A DNA stretch of 64,000 bases from Geothrix sp. 21YS21S-4 (GTDB taxonomy: Bacteria; Acidobacteriota; Holophagae; Holophagales; Holophagaceae), in NCBI RefSeq assembly GCF_030845995.1, contig NZ_CP132719.1:620001-684000 (forward strand), in the 5' to 3' direction. Positions 51,294 to 58,955 of the stretch are shown here, piece after piece. A program made the position numbers and the translations under genes. Each line of letters opens with the position of its first letter. Position 1 is the first letter of the stretch. Under the pieces are notes generated by a model that was given only the letters and a program-made list of their open reading frames with translations, had not been told where the DNA came from and did not search any database.

Positions 51294-53618
51294 ATGCCCC
51301 TTGCCGATGCCCCCATGCCCCTCCCCGACGGTCCCATGCCGCCCGACCCCCCCTCCTGGACCGATGGGCCCGCCCGGACCGTTCTGTTCGAAGCCGCCCC
51401 CCTCGGGATCGCCGTCAGCCGGAAGGGGGCCTACCTCCGGGCCAATGCCGCCTACCTGAAGCTGTTCGGCTACGGGCAGGAGTCGGAGATCCTGGGCCGC
51501 CCCCTCATCGACAACGTGGTCGAAGGGGAGCGCCACCGGGCCCGGGCCCGCAACGAGCTGCGCGAGCGCACCGGCGACGGTCCGCCCTTCTACGAGATCA
51601 TGGGCCTGCGGAAGGACGGCACGGCCTTTCCCATGCAGGTCCACGTCAGCGCGGTGATGCTCGAGGGCGGCCCCGCGACGCTGGTGTTCGTGTCGGACAT
51701 CTCCGAGCGGCGGGAGATGGAGGCGCGGCTCCGGGAGCGGGAAGAGGTCTTCCGGTCCTATGTCGAGCAGTCCCTGGACATCATCTTCACCCTGGATGCC
51801 GAGGGGGTCTTCACCTTCGTATCCCCCGCCTGGGAGCGCCATTTCGGCCTGCCGGTGACCGCCGTCCTGGACAAGCCCTTCGCGCCCTTCGTGCATCCCG
51901 AGGACCGGGAGGCCTCCGCGGCCTACCTCCAGCGGGTCCTGGCTTCGGGGCAGGCCGGAAGCAGCCCCCCCTACCGCATCCGCCACGCCGACGGCAGTTG
52001 GCGCTGGTTCGTGGCCAACGGCACCCCCATGGCCGCCCCCGGCGGGGGCCAGCAGTTCATGGGCGTGGCCCACGACATCACCGAGGACCGCCGCGCGGAG
52101 AGCGCCCTGCGCGAGAGCGAAGAGCAGATGCGGATCATCTTCGAGGCCTCGGACGCGGGGATCATGCTGGTCTCGCCCGGCGGCGAGATCCACTTCGCCA
52201 ACCGGCGGATGGGCGAGCTGTTCGGACGCACGGGCGAGGCCATGATCGGCCTCCTCTATCCCACGCTTCTGCACCCTTCCGAGCAGTCCTCCGGCGACGG
52301 GCGGATGCGGCAGCTCATCACGGGCGGCATCCAGTCGGTCTCCGTGGAGCGCCGCTACCTGCGGGCCGACGGCGGCGAGTTCTGGGGCCACCTCTCCGGC
52401 CGCCGCCTGGAGAACCCCGACGGTAGCCTGCGGGCCCTGGTGGGGATCATCACGGACATCACCCAGCGGCGCCGCGCCGAGGAACAGCAGCGCGTCCTGC
52501 AGGACCAGCTCCACCAGGCCCAGAAATTGGAGAGCCTGGGCAGCCTGGCCGGGGGCCTCGCCCACGACATGAACAACGTGCTGGGCGCCATCCTGGGCCT
52601 GGCCTCGGCCCACCGCCAGGGCGTGCCCACGGGAAGCGCCGTCCACGCCGCCTTCGGGACGATCATCAAGGCCGCCGAGCGGGGTGGGGCCATGGTCAAG
52701 CGGCTCCTCACCTTCGCCCGCCAGAGCCCCGGCGAGGAGCGGGATCTGGACCTGAACGCCATCCTGTGGGAGGAAGCGCATCTCCTGGAGCGCACCACCC
52801 TGGCCAAGGTGCGGCTGGTCATGGACCTGGCGCCGGATCTGCGCCCCATCCGCGGCGATGCCGGCGCCCTGACCCACGCGCTCATGAACCTGTGCGTCAA
52901 CGCCGTGGACGCCATGCCGGAGAACGGCACCCTCACCCTCCGCACCCGCAACGTCGGCGCCGCGCACATCGAGGTGGAGGTGGAGGACACGGGCACCGGC
53001 ATGAGCCGGGAAGTCCTGGAGCGGGCGCTGGATCCATTCTTCACCACGAAGGAGGTGGGAAAGGGCACCGGCCTGGGCCTGTCCATCGCCTACCGCACCG
53101 TGGAGGCCCACCAGGGGAAGCTGGAGATCCGCAGCGAGCCCGGCCGGGGCACCTGCATCACCATGCGCTTCCCCGCCTCCCAGGGGAGCGCCGACGGCGA
53201 ACTGGCGGGTCCCCATGAATCCGAGGCCCCGCCCAGCACGCTGGACGTGCTCCTGGTGGACGACGACGAGCTGATCCAGGCCTCCATGGCCGCCATCCTC
53301 GACCTGCTGGGCCACCGCGCCACCGTGGTGGGCAGCGGCGAGGGCGGCCTGGCGCGGATCGAAGCGGGCTTCCGCCCCGACGTGGTCATCCTCGACATGA
53401 ACATGCCGGGCCTGGGCGGCGCCGGCACCCTGCCGCGGCTCCGGGCGCTGCTTCCCGCCGTCCCGGTTCTGCTGGCCACCGGCCGCGCCGACCAGACCGC
53501 CCAGGACCTCGTCCAGGCCCACCCCCACGTCACCCTGCTGTCGAAGCCCTTCGGGAAGCGGGAACTGGAGGCGCATTTCCAGCGGATCGGCGTGAAAGCC
53601 CCGGATGAACGCAGATGA
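51294..53618 (+). CDS. hybrid sensor histidine kinase with three PAS domains and REC domain
   Basis: 774 residues. A Met/Pro-rich start, three PAS/PAC units (about 25-145, 150-270 and 280-400), dimerisation helix with H424 in LAHDMNNVLGAI, then an ATPase domain with N-box NLCVNAVDAM, DTGTGM and GTGLGLS. A C-terminal REC domain has D701 in VVILDMNMPG. There are no membrane helices, so it is a soluble sensor. Possible starts at 51315 and 51336 differ only in the Met-Pro repeat. The last codons and stop come from repeat B6. No response-regulator output gene is adjacent. Confidence 0.92.
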   Translation: MPLADAPMPLPDGPMPPDPPSWTDGPARTVLFEAAPLGIAVSRKGAYLRANAAYLKLFGYGQESEILGRPLIDNVVEGERHRARARNELRERTGDGPPFYEIMGLRKDGTAFPMQVHVSAVMLEGGPATLVFVSDISERREMEARLREREEVFRSYVEQSLDIIFTLDAEGVFTFVSPAWERHFGLPVTAVLDKPFAPFVHPEDREASAAYLQRVLASGQAGSSPPYRIRHADGSWRWFVANGTPMAAPGGGQQFMGVAHDITEDRRAESALRESEEQMRIIFEASDAGIMLVSPGGEIHFANRRMGELFGRTGEAMIGLLYPTLLHPSEQSSGDGRMRQLITGGIQSVSVERRYLRADGGEFWGHLSGRRLENPDGSLRALVGIITDITQRRRAEEQQRVLQDQLHQAQKLESLGSLAGGLAHDMNNVLGAILGLASAHRQGVPTGSAVHAAFGTIIKAAERGGAMVKRLLTFARQSPGEERDLDLNAILWEEAHLLERTTLAKVRLVMDLAPDLRPIRGDAGALTHALMNLCVNAVDAMPENGTLTLRTRNVGAAHIEVEVEDTGTGMSREVLERALDPFFTTKEVGKGTGLGLSIAYRTVEAHQGKLEIRSEPGRGTCITMRFPASQGSADGELAGPHESEAPPSTLDVLLVDDDELIQASMAAILDLLGHRATVVGSGEGGLARIEAGFRPDVVILDMNMPGLGGAGTLPRLRALLPAVPVLLATGRADQTAQDLVQAHPHVTLLSKPFGKRELEAHFQRIGVKAPDERR

Positions 53619-53679
53619 ACCCGGATCGCACGGCGATGGGAGGTTCCCATCCGTGTTGATCCGAGTTCATCCATGGCCC
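53597..53679. repeat. family B palindromic repeat, copy B6
   Basis: GCCCCGGATGAACGCAGATG plus AACCCGGAT against ATCCGTGTTGATCCGAG plus TTCATCCATGGC. It overlaps the kinase stop codon and ends four bases from the convergent TetR stop. Confidence 0.9.
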
Positions 53680-53683
53680 TTCC

Positions 53684-54265
53684 CTAGTCCGTCGGTCGCG
53701 ACCCCAAGATGAGGATCTCCACCAGCCGGCGGGCGCTCTGGGCCCAGTCGGGGGTGGAGGCCACGTTCGACACGCCGATGAGCGCCCGCAGCAGGTCCAG
53801 GGGGTCCAGGTCCGGGCGGATGTCGCCGTTGGCGATGGCCCGTTCCACCAGCGCGTGGATGGCGCCCTTCACCTGCGCGCCCGTGCACTCGAACAGCTTG
53901 GAAGGGCCGCCCACCAGCGTGTTGAGGGCCGGCGCGATGATCTGCTTCGCGGCGATGTAGTCCACGAAGAGCAGCATCCACGCGCGCAGGGCCTCGATGG
54001 GCGGCAGGGTCTCCGCGAAGGCCCGCTGGGCCTCCGCCAGTTTGGCCACCTCCGTCCGGTAGACGGCCTCCAGCAGCGCCTCCCGGGTGGGGAAGTGGCG
54101 GTACAGCGTGCCGGGGCCGATTCCCGCCAGCTTGGCCACCTCGTCCAGGCTGATGCCCGCGCCCGACCGGGTGAACGCGTCCCGGGCGATGTCGAGGATC
54201 CGCTCGCGGTTGCGCTGGGCGTCGGCGCGGGGCTTCCGGGCAGAGGGGGATGGCGGTTTGGGCAT
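53684..54265 (-). CDS. TetR-family repressor
   Basis: 193 residues from ATG 54265. The helix-turn-helix reads RILDIARDAFTRSGAGISLD then AGIGPGTLYRHFPTREALLE, the typical TetR N-terminus; the C-terminal domain is of the SbtR-like type (LRAWMLLFVDYIAAKQ). It is divergent from the SDR gene, with two palindromic operators between, so it probably represses both that gene and itself until a ligand binds. Confidence 0.93.
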   Translation of the reverse strand: MPKPPSPSARKPRADAQRNRERILDIARDAFTRSGAGISLDEVAKLAGIGPGTLYRHFPTREALLEAVYRTEVAKLAEAQRAFAETLPPIEALRAWMLLFVDYIAAKQIIAPALNTLVGGPSKLFECTGAQVKGAIHALVERAIANGDIRPDLDPLDLLRALIGVSNVASTPDWAQSARRLVEILILGSRPTD

Positions 54266-54289
54266 GGGATCCCGAAAAAGGGGGATTGC

Positions 54290-54340
54290 AAGCGGAGAAA
54301 GTCTCCGCTTATTCTTCCGTAGCGGAGACACTCTCCTCTT
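54290..54340. promoter_or_regulatory. tandem TetR operators
   Basis: Operator 1 is AAGCGGAGA-AAG-TCTCCGCTT (54290-54310), perfect. Operator 2 is TAGCGGAGA-CAC-TCTCCTCTT (54320-54340), with the same 8-base left half and a degenerate right half. Their centres are 30 bases apart, three helical turns, allowing two dimers on one face. Confidence 0.85.
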
Positions 54341-54419
54341 TGTACCGGCGGATCGGTCCCCGGGTCAATGGGCGGGCGCCTCGGCGCATCTCCCACATCT
54401 GTGGATCAGGAGGATCGAC

Positions 54420-55400
54420 ATGACCAAGGGCTTCGGCGCGACCTCGACGACGGACGACGTGCTGTCCGGCGTGGACCTGAAGGGCAAGCGGATCCTGGTG
54501 ACCGGCGTGTCCGCCGGGCTGGGCGTGGAGACCGCGCGGGCCCTCGCCGCCCACGGCGCGCGGGTGGTGGGCGCGGCGCGGGACCTGGCCAAGGCGGAAG
54601 CCGCCACGGCCCAGGTGCGGAAGGACGCGGCGGCTGGGGGCGGAAGCCTCGACCTGGTGGCCCTGGACCTCGCCGACCTCGCCAGCGTGCGGGCCTGCGC
54701 CGACGCGCTGGTGGCGCAGGGCGAGCCCTTCGACGTGATCATCGCCAACGCGGGCGTGATGGCCACGCCCTTCGGCCATACCGCGGACGGATTCGAGACC
54801 CAGTTCGGCACCAACCACCTGGGCCACTTCGTCCTGGTGAACCGCCTCGCAGGGCTGCTGCGGCCCGGGTCCCGGCTGGTCAACCTGGCGTCCTCGGGCC
54901 ACCGCTTCGCCAACGTGGACCTGGACGATCCGAACTTCGAGCGCACCCCCTACGAGCCCTTCGCCGCCTACGGCCGATCCAAGACCGCCAACATCCTGTT
55001 CGCCGTCGCCTTCGACCGCCGCCACCGGGACCGCGGGATCCGCGCCACCGCCGTCCACCCCGGCGGCATCCAGACCGAGTTGGGCCGCCACATGGGCGAG
55101 GAGAAGCTCCAGGCCCTCGTGGACCAGATCAACCAGCAGCGCGCCGCCGAGGGCCAGCCCCCCTTCGAGTGGAAGACCATTCCCCAGGGCGCCGCCACCT
55201 CCGTCTGGGCCGCCGTCGTCGCCCCCGCCGACGAGATCGGCGCCCGCTACTGCGAGAACTGCCACGTCGGCCCCGTCGTGCCTGACGACGCCGTGATCAC
55301 GGCCATCAGCGAGGGCGTGCGGGGGTATGCGCTGGATGGGGAGCTGGCGGAGGCGCTGTGGGGGAAGAGTGAGGAGATGGTGGGGGAGAAGTTCGCGTGA
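54420..55400 (+). CDS. short-chain dehydrogenase/reductase (retinol-dehydrogenase/WWOX-like)
   Basis: 326 residues. Cofactor motif TGVSAGLG (28-35), NAG in IIANAGVMATP, NHLGHFVL and catalytic Y184-GRS-K188. The C-terminus is longer than in classical SDRs. AGGAGG lies five bases before the ATG. It reduces or oxidises a carbonyl with NAD(P)H and is controlled by the adjacent TetR protein, so its substrate is probably related to the repressor's ligand. Confidence 0.92.
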   Translation: MTKGFGATSTTDDVLSGVDLKGKRILVTGVSAGLGVETARALAAHGARVVGAARDLAKAEAATAQVRKDAAAGGGSLDLVALDLADLASVRACADALVAQGEPFDVIIANAGVMATPFGHTADGFETQFGTNHLGHFVLVNRLAGLLRPGSRLVNLASSGHRFANVDLDDPNFERTPYEPFAAYGRSKTANILFAVAFDRRHRDRGIRATAVHPGGIQTELGRHMGEEKLQALVDQINQQRAAEGQPPFEWKTIPQGAATSVWAAVVAPADEIGARYCENCHVGPVVPDDAVITAISEGVRGYALDGELAEALWGKSEEMVGEKFA

Positions 55401-55851
55401 GGTGAGGCGGGAAGGAAGGTTTTTTTGAAATCTAGGAGAGAAAAAGGGATATTGGTCTCTTCATTTCCTCCTAAATCTCTCCCTTATAAAATTTCTTCGC
55501 CTGACCTTTTGATAGGTATTGGTGACATTGTGGAAAAGGAGTGCACCTTTAATTATCTATTCGAACTTCGTAGCTCTTGGACCTCCGAAATATAGCGAGG
55601 GTGAGAGATCGGGCCGTCACTGTGGGAACTGTCCAATGGTCAAATGTGATTAAAGACTTATGTGATGGGGCATTGATCTAACGAAGTTCGGAAGGCGGAC
55701 AAACGGAGACTAGGCTTAGAGAATTTCTCTCCTCTCATCATAAATCAACATTCATTCGCACCACGATCAGCCAAGTCTTGAGCCCTTCGTGTGTTTCGGA
55801 TGGCGTTGATGCTGCATATTGGTTTATGCTGTTCCAGCATCAGGAGGAGAG
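55401..55851. other. AT-rich gap upstream of retropepsin-like gene
   Basis: 450 bases without a gene; composition turns AT-rich near 55420. Seen here: an inverted repeat CGAACTTCGT/ACGAAGTTCG (55562-55571 and 55681-55690), and a hairpin TGATGCTG/CAGCATCA (55807-55814 and 55835-55842) ending at the ribosome site of the next gene. No integron attC or RNA family recognised. Confidence 0.5.
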
Positions 55852-57159
55852 ATGAGCCAATTTCGGATCCCTTCCCTTCTACACGTTCTGTCGCTTTGGT
55901 TGACTCTTTTGAGTCAATTAGTTCTATTTGGCAAGATGCCTAAACCCACTCCCACGTTCAACACGCCCCTAGGCGTTGTCGCCATTCAGGGAGCAACAGA
56001 CTATGAAAAGACGTTGACTCTTAATGGGCATGTGCTGATTCGAGATTATATTATTGATGTATATGGGGTATTTCCAAGTGAGAAAGACCCAAAGATTTTG
56101 TTCATCCACAATGCAAGTGGAGGAAATGCGTGTTGTTGGTCCGACAATATATTGGACCTGACGGGTAATGCACCAATCTTACTTAAGGATATTGCACCTC
56201 CTCTCAGGGGAGCGGTTAATAAAGTGTTCACGCTCACTCCTCGGGCTGTGATTTATCAGGCAAATGGCAAAACTAATGGTCCCTTAGGAGAGCCCATTTT
56301 AGAGCTTTGCCAATACACTTTTGGAGTTGGAAGGGTTGAAACCAAGCGATCTGTTCCTCAGTTCAACAGTCTTCCCATGAAGGAAAAACGATTTGCCCAC
56401 GAAATTTTCAACGACCCCATTAACCGGAAACCCCTTTTAGACCTCTTGGGTCCAAAGGGGTTCAAGGATCTACGCAGTCATATGGAAGTGTCGTCGGGGT
56501 TGATTTGGTTAACTGAGAGCCTCGTATGGGCCACGGGGTGTACCTCGCACTCATGTACTATCAGTGAAGGAGCTTTTCTTCTAGAGACGCGAGCCAATAA
56601 GGCCTGGGCAATCTCATTTGATTCAGAGGGGAAAAGGTTTTTCGGCTCCAAGTTAAATCCTAGTTCGCCAGGGATGCGAGCAATTGATGATTGGTTAAAG
56701 GTGCGCCATTTGTTTTGGGGATCATTCTCTTTTATAAGGGATCAATCAGGAATTTCTGCTCCGATCAAAGGTGCCAGGCATAGTGTTCCTCTTACGCTTG
56801 AAGGAGGTGTACTAACAGTACAAGTTACTCTTAATGACACCATCTTATTGGATTTTATCATTGATAGTGGGGCATCAGATGTTGTGGTGCCTGCTGATGT
56901 CGTTCTCACCCTTATGCGAACTGGCACACTCTCTCCTTCCGATTTTATCGGCTCAAAGACATATCGTTTGGCGGATGGAACTTTGGTTCCATCTAAGATT
57001 TTTCGCCTTAAAAGAATTAAAATCGGAGATCGAGTAATAGAAAATGTCACCGCGACCCTGACGGGTGTAGAGGGTTCATTACTCTTAGGACAGAGTTTTC
57101 TTAGCAGGCTGGGGAAATGGTCGATCGATAACGCACAAAGAATCATCGAGATAGAATAA
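55852..57159 (+). CDS. secreted protein with C-terminal retropepsin-like aspartic protease domain
   Basis: 435 residues from ATG 55852 with AGGAGGAG upstream. A hydrophobic N-terminus (about 9-27) is a signal peptide or anchor. Residues 35-300 form a domain I do not recognise, rich in Gly/Asn with two Cys pairs (NACCW and GCTSHSC). The last 125 residues are a clan AA aspartic protease unit: FIIDSGASDVVVP with D338-SGA, a flap region and the closing LLLGQSFLSRLGKW. Such single-domain enzymes dimerise. AT-rich codon use marks it as probably acquired. The protease call is good; the substrate is unknown. Confidence 0.75.
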   Translation: MSQFRIPSLLHVLSLWLTLLSQLVLFGKMPKPTPTFNTPLGVVAIQGATDYEKTLTLNGHVLIRDYIIDVYGVFPSEKDPKILFIHNASGGNACCWSDNILDLTGNAPILLKDIAPPLRGAVNKVFTLTPRAVIYQANGKTNGPLGEPILELCQYTFGVGRVETKRSVPQFNSLPMKEKRFAHEIFNDPINRKPLLDLLGPKGFKDLRSHMEVSSGLIWLTESLVWATGCTSHSCTISEGAFLLETRANKAWAISFDSEGKRFFGSKLNPSSPGMRAIDDWLKVRHLFWGSFSFIRDQSGISAPIKGARHSVPLTLEGGVLTVQVTLNDTILLDFIIDSGASDVVVPADVVLTLMRTGTLSPSDFIGSKTYRLADGTLVPSKIFRLKRIKIGDRVIENVTATLTGVEGSLLLGQSFLSRLGKWSIDNAQRIIEIE

Positions 57160-57327
57160 AATTCTGTTATTAGAGTGGCTCCGATAGATCGTAGATATGG
57201 GGTTATATATTTAGGGAATTTTTCTCATGCGGGTATGCCAATAAATGACGAGAAGATCTTGGTTTTCTGATGTATGGAATTGGCGTAAATTATATCATTA
57301 GAAGGCGCTATTGAAAAATTGCATTTT

Positions 57328-58146
57328 TTACTCATTTTTGTTATTTTCTTCTTCCGAAAAAGATGAAAATAATTCATGTCGCAAAAAGAAATCATCGGGT
57401 AATTCGATATCGCATGAAATATTTAATTTAAGATCGAAAAGTTCATAAGATTGAGAAAGGTATTTTGAAGATCGGTACATAAAATCCGGCTCCCAAGAAG
57501 CTTTCTTAATAGTGGGAATAAGGTGAAATTTATGCATTGCATTTTCACATTGTCTTACATTGTATATTCCAACATGTTGCCACATGTTATGAACTGGACC
57601 ACTAAATGGCACATATGCGTAATGGTATAGTGATTCTCTTTTTATGGCGATAGCCATTTCTCTAGCAGAATGTCCTGACCACGAACCTAGATTAATTTCT
57701 GTTGCCCATTCAGCAAGTTGAGAAGTTAACCATTTTCTTCTTAAATTAATTATTTCATTGAGGCTCTCAGTGTTTTCAGGATCTGTTTCCTCGTGAAGGG
57801 ATTGCTCCAAATGTTCGAGATATAGTTTTTCTTGGCCTAGACCATATTTTACATATTTCTCGCTCCGATCTATCGGGCTTTCAAAAATCCATGCCATTGT
57901 TATATAGGCGTCAATCATGCATCGTAAAAAAAGGGGAGCAACATGTCCGTTCCATATAGATGGGGCTCTCGCTAATTCTATTGAAAGGGTAGCTTGTCTT
58001 GCTAATAATCCCCATAGACATTCATGCACATATTTTGTCTGCAGATCAGGTTTTGCCTGGGCAATACGTTGCTCAAAACCCAGATTGACAACATCAGTAT
58101 ATGACTCAACAAAATTGGACATCATTTTATTGAACCTATTAGGCAT
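57328..58146 (-). CDS. DUF5677-like protein in AT-rich two-gene cassette
   Basis: 272 residues from ATG 58146, overlapping the upstream gene by eight bases. The segment LFLRCMIDAYITMAWIFESP then KYVKYGLGQEKLYLEHLE is like DUF5677 proteins, helical and of unknown role. GSWSGHSAREMAIA and a HNMWQHVG segment are possible active residues. Other starts (58233, 58125) are possible. Codon use is strongly AT-biased. Pairing with an overlapping partner resembles a two-component accessory or defence cassette, but that is inference. Confidence 0.6.
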   Translation of the reverse strand: MPNRFNKMMSNFVESYTDVVNLGFEQRIAQAKPDLQTKYVHECLWGLLARQATLSIELARAPSIWNGHVAPLFLRCMIDAYITMAWIFESPIDRSEKYVKYGLGQEKLYLEHLEQSLHEETDPENTESLNEIINLRRKWLTSQLAEWATEINLGSWSGHSAREMAIAIKRESLYHYAYVPFSGPVHNMWQHVGIYNVRQCENAMHKFHLIPTIKKASWEPDFMYRSSKYLSQSYELFDLKLNISCDIELPDDFFLRHELFSSFSEEENNKNE

Positions 58147-58879
58147 CTGTATCACCAATATTGAATTGACAGGGGCTGATAAGGAGGTTCTGATTCCAAA
58201 ACAAATTTGCCCATGAAGGATCAACTTCTCCATGACCGAAATCTGCTAAGGCATGTGATCTTGCGATCCCCGCAGCATATTTTCCTTCCTCAGAATGCAG
58301 ATCGTTAAAAATACAATTAAAATCAGGTAATTCCATATCGGAAGGGAAATGAATTTTCCCTATCGTGAGCTTATATAGCAACATAGAAAAATTCAGAGCG
58401 GTGCCTGGTATCTCGTATTTATCAATTGTTTCCCGGAGACATTTCTCTAGGATGTCAGTTAATATAGTGGGAGATATCATCTCAGTGGGTGGACCAAAAA
58501 AGGACAGTGGGCATCCGTCATACAACAATACTAATGGTGCAATTCCGTTTTGGAGGGACTCTAAAATGCCCTTATATTTGCATTCGGTATGAATTTGATT
58601 TTTTTGAGGAAGACTTAATCGATTATAACTGGAAATTAACGCAAAATTTCCTGAAGCCTGGGAATTTGTAATCTTGTCAATAGTTAAAAATAGAGATTCG
58701 AGAATTCTTGACGTAATTAAATATCCATATTTTTGATTTAATAAGCCAATCCAAATAAGCTCGGGGAGCAAATGGTCGATATAGCTTATAGATTTGAGAT
58801 TTTTTATACGCATCATGGGTGGCACGAGACGTTTGCCGATTCTCTGATGGCCAGCCAAAAATTGCTTTTTCTTGTCCAT
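58139..58879 (-). CDS. unknown protein, upstream partner of the DUF5677-like gene
   Basis: 246 residues from ATG 58879 (MDKKKQFLAGHQRIGKRLVP). An earlier in-frame ATG lies at 58981, but the start there would lie within the topA 3' end and encode repeat-free but unlikely sequence. Helical, Leu/Ile-rich, no membrane span; YIDHLLPELIWIGLLNQKYG is its most distinctive block and the C-terminus has HALADFGHGEVDPSWA. I recognise no family. The tight overlap with the next gene argues for equal expression and a complex. Confidence 0.55.
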   Translation of the reverse strand: MDKKKQFLAGHQRIGKRLVPPMMRIKNLKSISYIDHLLPELIWIGLLNQKYGYLITSRILESLFLTIDKITNSQASGNFALISSYNRLSLPQKNQIHTECKYKGILESLQNGIAPLVLLYDGCPLSFFGPPTEMISPTILTDILEKCLRETIDKYEIPGTALNFSMLLYKLTIGKIHFPSDMELPDFNCIFNDLHSEEGKYAAGIARSHALADFGHGEVDPSWANLFWNQNLLISPCQFNIGDTDA

Positions 58880-58955
58880 CGCCGATAATCCGGAGGAATT
58901 CTCTCTGGAACGGAAGATCTTATATTGAATAATATTCAAACTTAACTGCAGGATT

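Noticed and set aside
55562..55690. Integron attC site from CGAACTTCGT/ACGAAGTTCG and ATCTAAC
   Set aside because: No matching GTTRRRY end and no integrase; the inverted repeat is kept only as an observation.
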